Shown here: positions 1 through 4,485 of the stretch, piece by piece | How positions within the stretch are numbered: position 1 is the first letter of the stretch | Layout: every line of letters starts with the position of its first letter | Assembly: GCA_043813955.1 (NCBI GenBank) | Contig: JBDRKN010000024.1 | Coordinates: forward strand, 1 to 7,609 | Origin: JBDRKN01 sp043813955 | Lineage (GTDB): Bacteria > Patescibacteriota > Patescibacteriia > Patescibacteriales > Patescibacteriaceae | Direction: 5' to 3' | Length of the DNA stretch: 7,609 nucleotides | Translations under genes and position numbers: made by a program | Notes under the pieces: model-generated | What the model was told of the DNA's origin: nothing | Databases searched by the model: none | The model's input: the letters and a program-made list of their open reading frames with translations, nothing else

Positions 1-739
1 GAAATTTAACATCAACTGATTCTTTTAAAATATGGTGGCTGATTACTTCGCCTCTTCTGCCGTCTGCATTAACTTTAGTTCCAATAGGAGGCATTTTATC
101 TTCCTTTTCCTTATACCCCTCAGCCTCATAGGCTAAGCAGCACATTAAGCGTCCGCAAGATCCTGAGATGCGATCGCTGCCTCGGCTGGCCAGCTGCTGA
201 ACTTCAGCCATATCGCCAGTAACAGAAGAAAACTTGGTTAAATGCTTGCGGCAGCATAAATCTCTGCCGCATCGTCCAGTATCTCCAACCAATCTTGATT
301 CATCGCGAATTCCAATCTGCTGCAAGCGGATATTTTTGCTAAAATGGCCGGATAATTCCTTGACAAGCTCCCTAAAATCAATTCTTCCGTTAGCTACAAA
401 AGCAAATGTCAAACGGGAATTATCAAATGAAAATCTTACGTCAATCAGCTTCATATCTAAATCAAATTTTTTAATAGCAGAATGGCAATATTGCAAAGCA
501 ATTTGCTTTTCATTCTCAGTAGGCAGCTTATCTAAATCAACCTGAGTAGCTTTTCTAATAATAATAACATCTTCGTCTAATTCATTCACAGCGTCAACAA
601 TATCTATAATAACGGCTAGCTCAAGGCTTACCTCTGTTTTAATAATAAGCCTTTCATAAACCTGATAATGGCTTGCGCCATCTGTCTGGATATTATATAC
701 CTTGTCCCAAGGCGAGGTTTGCAATTGCAATATTGGCAT
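1..739 (-). CDS. ricT: PSP1-domain protein RicT (YaaT-like), 3' end cut by window edge
   Basis: The first 246 residues are visible; the stop lies beyond position 1. Recognition rests on the PSP1 core: FSFDNSRLTFAF near 103-114, then RIDFRELVKEL (119-129), a QIGIRDE stretch (141-147), and two cysteine motifs, CGRDLCC (157-163) and CGRLMCC (195-201). In Bacillus subtilis, RicT (YaaT) forms a complex with RicA and RicF that binds iron-sulfur clusters and helps RNase Y mature mRNAs; all six motif cysteines are kept here, so cluster binding is plausible. The ATG at 739 is the only possible start, because an in-frame stop lies four codons upstream. It sits two bases after the tsf stop with no Shine-Dalgarno site, so translation is probably coupled to tsf. 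In Firmicutes this gene commonly neighbours holB, so its place behind tsf is noteworthy. Whether the partner subunits exist here is unknown. Confidence 0.9.
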   Translation of the reverse strand, partial: MPILQLQTSPWDKVYNIQTDGASHYQVYERLIIKTEVSLELAVIIDIVDAVNELDEDVIIIRKATQVDLDKLPTENEKQIALQYCHSAIKKFDLDMKLIDVRFSFDNSRLTFAFVANGRIDFRELVKELSGHFSKNIRLQQIGIRDESRLVGDTGRCGRDLCCRKHLTKFSSVTGDMAEVQQLASRGSDRISGSCGRLMCCLAYEAEGYKEKEDKMPPIGTKVNADGRRGEVISHHILKESVDVKF

Positions 740-741
740 AT

Positions 742-1542
742 TTAGAGGCTATATCTAATAAATTTTTCTACTTTAACATCATTAAGGATGTTCTCAACTT
801 TCTGCTTGTCGTCTTTAATATATTCCTGCTTGATTAGACAGACATCCTCAAAGTATTTATTAATCTTTCCATGCATAATTTTTTCAATAATTTCATCTGG
901 CTTGCCTTCCTGGCGCATCTGTTCTTGATAGACTTCTTTTTCCTTGTCAATCTCAGCCTGTCCAACATCTTCAGGAGCAATATAGACAGGATTAGAGGCA
1001 GCAATATGCATGGCAATATTATATGCTAATTCATCTTTTCCAGCCTGATCTAAAGCAACTAAAACTCCAATGCTTCCATTAGCATGAGAATATGCGGCAA
1101 CAGTTCCAGAAGAAGATAAAACAGCGCAGCGCTTAATATCTAATTTTTCTCCAATAGTGCCGCTCAAATTTTCAAGATTATCCTTGACTGTTCCTTGAGC
1201 CATGGGCAAATCAAGCAAAGCTTCGCGATCATCAGGCTTTTGGGTTTTAACAATTTCCAAAATCTGATTTGCAAATTCTTGAAATTTTTCATTGCGAACC
1301 ACAAAATCAGTTTCAGCATTAATCTCTGCAATATATCCTTCTTTATGATCATCGCTGACAGCAAGCTTAATAACTCCCTGGCATGCTTCGCGGTCATTGC
1401 GCTTAGCAGCTTTAGCAATGCCTTTTTTGCGCAAAATCTCTATAGCTTTCTCAATATCTCCGTTAGATTCATCCAAAGCCTGCTTGCAGTCAGAAACTCC
1501 GCATCCAGTTTGGCTTCTCAATTTTTTAATATTTTCCATCAT
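742..1542 (-). CDS. tsf: Elongation factor Ts
   Basis: EF-Ts is the cytoplasmic guanine-nucleotide exchange factor that recycles EF-Tu from GDP to GTP form. The 266-residue product has the full family layout. An N-terminal UBA-like helical domain carries LRSQTGCGVSDCKQAL (8-23) and an LRKKG segment (37-41). The TDFVVRN motif (78-84) holds the Asp-Phe pair that in E. coli EF-Ts wedges into the EF-Tu magnesium site. A core segment MHIAASNPVYI (178-188) and a C-terminal GKINKYFEDVCL (225-236) followed by a FIRYSL ending complete it. It is slightly shorter than E. coli EF-Ts (283 residues). The gene begins with two Met codons (1542 and 1539); either could be used. It follows rpsB by 15 bases with no clear Shine-Dalgarno sequence, the classic rpsB-tsf pairing. 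Confidence 0.97.
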   Translation of the reverse strand: MMENIKKLRSQTGCGVSDCKQALDESNGDIEKAIEILRKKGIAKAAKRNDREACQGVIKLAVSDDHKEGYIAEINAETDFVVRNEKFQEFANQILEIVKTQKPDDREALLDLPMAQGTVKDNLENLSGTIGEKLDIKRCAVLSSSGTVAAYSHANGSIGVLVALDQAGKDELAYNIAMHIAASNPVYIAPEDVGQAEIDKEKEVYQEQMRQEGKPDEIIEKIMHGKINKYFEDVCLIKQEYIKDDKQKVENILNDVKVEKFIRYSL

Positions 1543-1557
1543 AAATTTAAAATTAAA

Positions 1558-2280
1558 TTATTTCTTATTTTTCTCAACAAAAGTTTGATGTTTCATTGCC
1601 TGCTCCTTGCCTTCTAAAATAGCTTCCTTGACAAGGCCCAAAATCATCTTAATGCTCTTGCTTGCATCATCATTGGCTGGAATAACATAATCTACATTTT
1701 TTGGATTAACATTAGTATCGCATACAGCAATCACTGTAATATTTTTTTTATTAGCTTCAGCCAAAGCTGTCTTTTCTGTCTTAATGTCCCAGATAAATAT
1801 TAATTCAGGCACATTCATTAAATTAGCAACTCCGCCTACTGACAAATCAAGCTTGGCAATCTGGCGGTCAAACTGAAGCTGTTCTTTCTTAGTATACTTG
1901 GTTAACTGTCCTGATTCTTTTTTTTCAAGCAAATCCTTGTATTTCTTAATTGTCTTCTTAATTACTGAAAAATTTGTAAGCAAGCCGCCAATCCACTTTT
2001 CGCTTACAAAAGGCATTCCAGTATCCTTTGCTACTTTTTTAAGCAATCCGCTGACTTGTGACTTTGTGCCAACAAGCAAAATCCTCTTGTTATTAGCCGT
2101 AGAACGCGTAATAAATTCTAATGCATGCTCAAGCATTTTTCTTGATTTCTCCAAATCAATAATATAGATGCCTTTGCGGTCGCCAAAAATATATGGCTTC
2201 ATCCCAGGATGCCATCTTGATGTACGATGCCCAAAATGCATGCCTGCTTTGAGCATTTCTTCAATACTTGGTAATTTCAT
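1558..2280 (-). CDS. rpsB: 30S ribosomal protein S2
   Basis: S2 is a small-subunit protein bound between the head and body of the 30S subunit, and it joins late in assembly. The 240-residue product matches the normal length (241 in E. coli). It starts with the family signature MLKAGMHFGHRTSRWHPGMK (9-28), followed by PYIFGDRKGIYIIDLEKS. It continues with a LVGTKSQ segment, a KWIGGLLTNF segment, and the late ANDDASKSI stretch that corresponds to the usual P(G/A)NDDA motif. The wording of the N-terminus resembles Patescibacteria S2 proteins as I remember them; no alignment was run. This is the only gene in the window with a convincing Shine-Dalgarno site. It is the first gene of an operon with tsf and ricT and is expressed from the promoter at 2402-2430. 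Confidence 0.97.
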   Translation of the reverse strand: MKLPSIEEMLKAGMHFGHRTSRWHPGMKPYIFGDRKGIYIIDLEKSRKMLEHALEFITRSTANNKRILLVGTKSQVSGLLKKVAKDTGMPFVSEKWIGGLLTNFSVIKKTIKKYKDLLEKKESGQLTKYTKKEQLQFDRQIAKLDLSVGGVANLMNVPELIFIWDIKTEKTALAEANKKNITVIAVCDTNVNPKNVDYVIPANDDASKSIKMILGLVKEAILEGKEQAMKHQTFVEKNKK

Positions 2281-2287
2281 ATTTTTT

Positions 2288-2293
2288 TCCTTT
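2288..2293 (-). promoter_or_regulatory. Shine-Dalgarno site of rpsB
   Basis: The minus strand reads AAAGGA seven bases before the rpsB ATG. It is the only clear purine-rich ribosome-binding site next to a start in this window and supports the ATG at 2280. Confidence 0.7.
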
Positions 2294-2301
2294 AATCTTC
2301 T

Positions 2302-2385
2302 GTTCTCTTAACCTTAGCTAGAAGCCAAGACAAGGAAATGTTAGAACATGATAGATTTTTATTAACAAAACATGGCAAAGCCATG
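2302..2385 (-). promoter_or_regulatory. Possible structured leader of the rpsB operon
   Basis: Between the predicted promoter and rpsB, the minus-strand leader can fold into several helices. The first is a perfect 6-bp hairpin, CATGGC-ttt-GCCATG (2371-2385). The second is a closing helix, GTTCT/AGAAC (2343-2347 with 2302-2306), extended by AAC/GTT across a bulge. The third, nested inside it, is CTTGGC-ttcta-GCTAAG (2313-2329), with one G-U pair. E. coli rpsB-tsf is autoregulated by S2 through its 5' leader, so a similar role is a reasonable inference; the fold itself does not match a motif I can name. The first hairpin is followed by TTTTGTT, so it could instead act as a weak terminator or attenuator. 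Confidence 0.4.
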
Positions 2386-2401
2386 ATTAAAAACTAAGGA
2401 T

Positions 2402-2430
2402 ATACTATAATATTATGGAAAATTTGTCAA
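2402..2430 (-). promoter_or_regulatory. Promoter of the rpsB-tsf-ricT operon
   Basis: On the minus strand a perfect TTGACA (2425-2430) is followed, after 17 bases, by TAGTAT (2402-2407). A better hexamer, TATAGT (2404-2409), lies at 15-base spacing. Transcription would begin near 2395, giving a leader of about 115 nt. The promoter starts about 20 bp after the stop of the metallopeptidase gene, with no terminator between, so read-through from that gene into rpsB is possible. Confidence 0.65.
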
Positions 2431-2450
2431 ATCACTTTTTATTTAAATAT

Positions 2451-3068
2451 CTACTTATCTATTGTATTCCAACATATTCTTAAAGAAAAACTAGAAACAT
2501 TGAATACTTCGGCTAGATCATCAGCTACATAATCTATCAAGCTATCATTATCAATACCTTCCAGTCCAGCTGCGACTAAAGCATCTTTTTTGCTTGCCTT
2601 AAGTTTATCAAACTCTCCTTGTAATATATTTCTAGGCACCAAAAAGTAGCCAGCAAATTTATTAGCCTGAATCTCTAAATAAGAATACTGATCAACTGGT
2701 ACAGATTCATAAAATCTATAATAATCTTCAACAGCATTAATTTGCAATGATTCGTATAAATCTTTATGCAAAATTAAATGACCCAGTTCATGGGCCAAAG
2801 AAAATCTAACACGCTTATACCCTGCATCATCTAAATAACTATCATTATCAACATAAATATGACCCCAGTCAGAAGAAATAAAAGAATCAAAACCAAAATC
2901 ATGATATAGTCCTGGCAATGGAATTATAGATAAACCAAACTTGCTTTCCATGACGCGTTCAATATCAACTGGAACACTTTTGCCCCAGTATTTATTTCTA
3001 GTTGCATCAGCTTTTTGCTTTATTTCACTTTCTCTAATATACGGAGTTTTAAATTTAGAATAATCCAT
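2451..3068 (-). CDS. ImmA/IrrE-family metallopeptidase domain protein
   Basis: The 205-residue protein carries a zincin active site, AHELGHLILH, with HELGH at 93-97 (His93, Glu94, His97). Further on is LEIQANKFAGYFLVP (131-145), whose Glu132 is the expected third zinc ligand. This is the ImmA/IrrE (COG2856) arrangement. In ICEBs1, ImmA cleaves the Xre-type repressor ImmR; in Deinococcus, IrrE cleaves DdrO. The gene begins one base after the stop of the Xre gene, so the two are almost certainly co-translated, and the Xre protein is the natural candidate substrate. Xre-COG2856 pairs have also been proposed as toxin-antitoxin modules. The C-terminal 60 residues have no motif I recognise and could be a sensing or specificity region. 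No signal peptide or membrane segment is visible. The gene ends in TAG. Confidence 0.88.
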   Translation of the reverse strand: MDYSKFKTPYIRESEIKQKADATRNKYWGKSVPVDIERVMESKFGLSIIPLPGLYHDFGFDSFISSDWGHIYVDNDSYLDDAGYKRVRFSLAHELGHLILHKDLYESLQINAVEDYYRFYESVPVDQYSYLEIQANKFAGYFLVPRNILQGEFDKLKASKKDALVAAGLEGIDNDSLIDYVADDLAEVFNVSSFSLRICWNTIDK

Positions 3069-3069
3069 T

Positions 3070-3441
3070 TTATGCGCTTCTAATTAATTTAACTAAACTA
3101 TCAATCTCATCTTTTGTAGGCTTGCGATTTCTAACCGTTCTGAAAAAGGCTGGCATTAACTCTAACATTTCTTTTTTATCTACCATGTCATCGGGTATAA
3201 TACCTTGAGCAATTTGCGCTTTATCAATAAACTGATTTAATTTATCTTTTTCAACTTTTAATACCTTCCCCCATTTAGCAAGAACTTTTCTGTCAGCAGG
3301 AGGTGAAATTAAACCTCTTTCAATTTTACTCCAATTGCTTGGATCATATTCAGTTAGCTTGCAAGCTTCTCTGATGCTTAATTCGTTTTTAATTCTTAGA
3401 GACTTTAAGATTTCTCCAAATTGTTTTAAATTTTTAGGCAT
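3070..3441 (-). CDS. Xre-family helix-turn-helix transcriptional regulator
   Basis: The 123-residue protein has an N-terminal Xre/Cro-like helix-turn-helix, roughly residues 7-68: FGEILKSLRIKNELSIREAC, then a recognition-helix region with DPSNWSKIERG (29-39). A short C-terminal segment contains the phrase LMPAFFRTVRNRKPT, then an acidic-basic helix. This tail is, as I recall, common in Xre proteins encoded just ahead of ImmA/IrrE peptidases. It is probably a DNA-binding autorepressor that also interacts with, or is cut by, the peptidase encoded one base downstream. The likely operator is the perfect inverted repeat at 3514-3533 that overlaps the -10 of its own promoter. No Shine-Dalgarno site is seen before the ATG. 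The leader is about 75 nt and contains a small hairpin at 3475-3490 (GCAGGG-aaca-TCCTGC, one G-U pair). Confidence 0.88.
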   Translation of the reverse strand: MPKNLKQFGEILKSLRIKNELSIREACKLTEYDPSNWSKIERGLISPPADRKVLAKWGKVLKVEKDKLNQFIDKAQIAQGIIPDDMVDKKEMLELMPAFFRTVRNRKPTKDEIDSLVKLIRSA

Positions 3442-3513
3442 AGGGTTTGCTATAAGCTTGTTAATTAATTATTGGCAGGATGTTCCCTGCGTTAATATTA
3501 AATTTGATTAGCT

Positions 3514-3533
3514 TGTGGTAAAATTATACCACA
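3514..3533. promoter_or_regulatory. Predicted operator overlapping the Xre promoter -10
   Basis: The perfect inverted repeat TGTGGTA-(6 bp)-TACCACA covers the -10 hexamer of the Xre promoter. A protein bound here would block RNA polymerase. Its dyad symmetry and position suit a dimeric Xre repressor, making autorepression the simplest reading. A second short dyad, GTCAA-tag-TTGAC (3546-3558), spans the -35 and could be an auxiliary site. Confidence 0.7.
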
Positions 3534-3550
3534 CCATATTTTTTTGTCAA
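3523..3550 (-). promoter_or_regulatory. Consensus promoter of the Xre-metallopeptidase pair
   Basis: On the minus strand a perfect TTGACA (3545-3550) and a perfect TATAAT (3523-3528) are separated by 16 bases, a textbook sigma-70-type promoter. Transcription would start near 3516. A promoter this strong implies that the pair needs repression in normal conditions. Confidence 0.85.
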
Positions 3551-3551
3551 T

Positions 3552-3566
3552 AGTTGACTTATTTTT
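3552..3566 (+). repeat. 15-bp direct repeat, left copy
   Basis: AGTTGACTTATTTTT occurs here and again, identically, at 4079-4093. The two copies bracket the nucleotidyltransferase gene. The right copy supplies a -35 upstream of rpmE. The pair may mark insertion or duplication of that segment, or may be chance in AT-rich DNA. Confidence 0.45.
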
Positions 3567-3582
3567 GCCATCAAAAAATTCC

Positions 3583-3619
3583 AATTTCAGTTGTCTACAA
3601 ATTGTCGATAACTGAATTT
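3583..3619. repeat. 37-bp near-perfect palindrome in the divergent control region
   Basis: The sequence is symmetric about position 3601. Arms of 18 bp (outer parts AATTTCAGTT and AACTGAATTT) pair at 15 positions, plus one G-T pair when read on the plus strand, with two mismatches. No transcript is expected to end here because the flanking genes diverge, so a protein-binding site or recombination site is more likely than a terminator. It does not match a dif site that I can recognise. Confidence 0.6.
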
Positions 3620-3634
3620 TGTCCTCACTTTTAA

Positions 3635-3671
3635 TTCTAAGAGAGGGTCAATTTGGCCCCACCCTTTAGAA
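3635..3671. repeat. Second inverted repeat (bulged hairpin)
   Basis: TTCTAA (3635-3640) pairs with TTAGAA (3666-3671), and AGGGT (3644-3648) pairs with ACCCT (3661-3665). Three unpaired bases lie on the left side and there is a 12-base loop. It is relatively GC-rich for this region and not followed by a T run. Its role is unknown; it lies just upstream of the predicted nucleotidyltransferase promoter. Confidence 0.45.
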
Positions 3672-3695
3672 AGTTCTATATCGCGACATAAATCA

Positions 3696-3724
3696 TTGAT
3701 TTTTATTGAAAATTTAGATAAAAT
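3696..3724 (+). promoter_or_regulatory. Probable promoter of the nucleotidyltransferase gene
   Basis: TTGATT (3696-3701) and TAAAAT (3719-3724) are 17 bases apart, matching consensus at 4/6 and 5/6. The transcript would start near 3731, leaving a leader of about 15 nt without a Shine-Dalgarno site. AT richness makes false hits easy. Confidence 0.45.
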
Positions 3725-3745
3725 TAAAAAGATATATAAAAAATT

Positions 3746-4060
3746 ATGTCAAAAACTGAAAGCTTAAAAATAGTAAAAAAATATGCTGAGAAATTAGAAA
3801 AAGAAAACTTCTCATTTTTTGCTATTTATCTATTTGGATCATATTCAAAAAACAAAGCTTCTAATCGCAGTGATATTGATGTTGCTGTTATTTCTGATAA
3901 ATTTAAAAAAAATTGGAATAAAACAGAAGATAAATTGTGGGAATATACTTTTGATGTTGATAAAAGAATAGAGCCTATTGGATTTACTAAAGATGAATTT
4001 AAAGAAAATAATAATCCGATAGTAATTGAAATAAAAAAAACAGGCATAAAGGTTATTTAA
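3746..4060 (+). CDS. MNT-type minimal nucleotidyltransferase domain protein
   Basis: The 104-residue protein is a single nucleotidyltransferase fold of the polymerase-beta superfamily. The LFGSYSKNKASNRSDIDVAV stretch (29-48) has the GS motif (31-32) and the metal-binding Asp43 and Asp45. RIEPIGF (74-80) supplies a plausible third carboxylate, Glu76. Relatives include MntA, which AMPylates and so silences its HEPN toxin partner HepT. No HEPN gene follows; after a 75-bp gap comes rpmE. It is therefore an orphan in this window: a lone antitoxin-like enzyme, a remnant of a pair, or a partner of the divergent Xre-metallopeptidase module. All three catalytic carboxylates are kept, so it is probably active. 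It lacks a Shine-Dalgarno site, and I see no clear terminator behind it. Confidence 0.85.
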   Translation: MSKTESLKIVKKYAEKLEKENFSFFAIYLFGSYSKNKASNRSDIDVAVISDKFKKNWNKTEDKLWEYTFDVDKRIEPIGFTKDEFKENNNPIVIEIKKTGIKVI

Positions 4061-4078
4061 TTAAGCTGGCAAAACCGC

Positions 4079-4093
4079 AGTTGACTTATTTTT
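4079..4093 (+). repeat. 15-bp direct repeat, right copy
   Basis: This is identical to 3552-3566 and starts 19 bases after the nucleotidyltransferase stop. It contains the TTGACT that can serve as the -35 for rpmE. Confidence 0.45.
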
Positions 4094-4127
4094 AAAATTT
4101 TGATATTAATTTAAGTAGTAATATTAT
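4081..4127 (+). promoter_or_regulatory. Two overlapping promoters of rpmE
   Basis: Option one is TTGACT (4081-4086), 17 bases, TATTAA (4104-4109), giving a leader of about 20 nt. Option two is TTGATA (4100-4105), 16 bases, TATTAT (4122-4127), each hexamer 5/6. It would start transcription at about 4133-4136, essentially at the ATG, giving a leaderless or nearly leaderless mRNA. No Shine-Dalgarno sequence precedes the gene, which fits option two. Confidence 0.5.
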
Positions 4128-4135
4128 ACAAAACT

Positions 4136-4411
4136 ATGAAAAAAGGAATTCATCCAGAGTATCATGATAAAGCGACTGTGATCTGCGCTTGCGGACACAG
4201 CTTTGAAACTGGCTCAACAGAGCCAGAGCTTAAGGTTGAATTATGCTCTAATTGCCATCCTTTTTATACTGGCAAGCAAAAATTAGTTGATACAGCCCGC
4301 AGGGTTGAAAAATTCCAGGCTAAGATAGCAGCTCAGAAAAAAATTGGCGCAAAAGTGCTTTCCAGACGCCTTAAACATGAAACAAAGGCAGAAAAGAAGG
4401 CTAAAAAATAA
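4136..4411 (+). CDS. rpmE: 50S ribosomal protein L31, zinc-ribbon type
   Basis: L31 bridges the large and small ribosomal subunits near the central protuberance. The 91-residue product begins MKKGIHPEYH and carries the four zinc-ligand cysteines of the C+ paralogue (Cys17, Cys19, Cys37, Cys40). The core ends with CHPFYTGKQKLVDTARRVEKF (40-60), close to the E. coli pattern CHPFFTGKQ. E. coli L31 has about 70 residues; the extra length is a C-terminal tail rich in Lys and Ala (about 62-91), probably unstructured and RNA-binding. The C+ type suggests that zinc is normally available. The gene is transcribed on its own and ends at a strong hairpin terminator just before prfA. Confidence 0.96.
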   Translation: MKKGIHPEYHDKATVICACGHSFETGSTEPELKVELCSNCHPFYTGKQKLVDTARRVEKFQAKIAAQKKIGAKVLSRRLKHETKAEKKAKK

Positions 4412-4418
4412 CTAAGCT

Positions 4419-4481
4419 AAAACGGCTTTGCTTCTGATTTTATTTAAGATATAATATAATCATAGAGCAAAGCCGTTTTTT
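4419..4481 (+). terminator. Intrinsic terminator of rpmE
   Basis: A perfect 14-bp stem, AAAACGGCTTTGCT (4419-4432) with its complement (4466-4479), ends in a run of six T (4476-4481). An inner helix TGATT/AATCA (4435-4439 with 4458-4462) can continue the stem. The left arm starts with AAAA, so the hairpin also has a T-run on the minus strand. It separates rpmE from prfA. Confidence 0.85.
4428..4460 (+). promoter_or_regulatory. Probable prfA promoter nested in the terminator hairpin
   Basis: Two TATAAT hexamers, overlapping by one base (4450-4455 and 4455-4460), lie in the hairpin loop and inner stem. TTGCTT (4428-4433) is 16 bases upstream of the first; it is a weak -35 (3/6). Transcription would start about 4462-4467, so the prfA mRNA would carry only the right arm of the terminator in its 5' end. 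Confidence 0.55.
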
Positions 4482-4485
4482 CTAT

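Larger units (their letters stand above)
3442..3745. other. 304-bp divergent intergenic control region
   Basis: The gap between the minus-strand Xre pair and the plus-strand nucleotidyltransferase has no supportable gene. It holds, in order: the Xre leader with a small hairpin (3475-3490), the operator and promoter (3514-3550), one copy of a 15-bp repeat (3552-3566), a 37-bp near-palindrome (3583-3619), a second hairpin (3635-3671) and the probable nucleotidyltransferase promoter (3696-3724). I see no tRNA or known riboswitch. Confidence 0.6.

Noticed and set aside
234..545. Plus-strand open frame of 103 codons
   Set aside because: It is antisense to ricT, whose cysteine motifs lie on the other strand.
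1195..1617. Plus-strand open frame of 140 codons
   Set aside because: It lies antisense to tsf and the end of rpsB, which are firmly identified; its composition looks like reverse-complement coding sequence.
3583..3619. Palindrome as an intrinsic terminator or dif site
   Set aside because: Flanking genes diverge so nothing needs terminating, there is no strong T run, and it does not look like the 11-6-11 XerCD arrangement I know.
3826..4047. Minus-strand open frame opposite the nucleotidyltransferase, considered as a missing HEPN partner
   Set aside because: It has no HEPN RxxxxH motif and mirrors the coding strand of a clear MNT protein.
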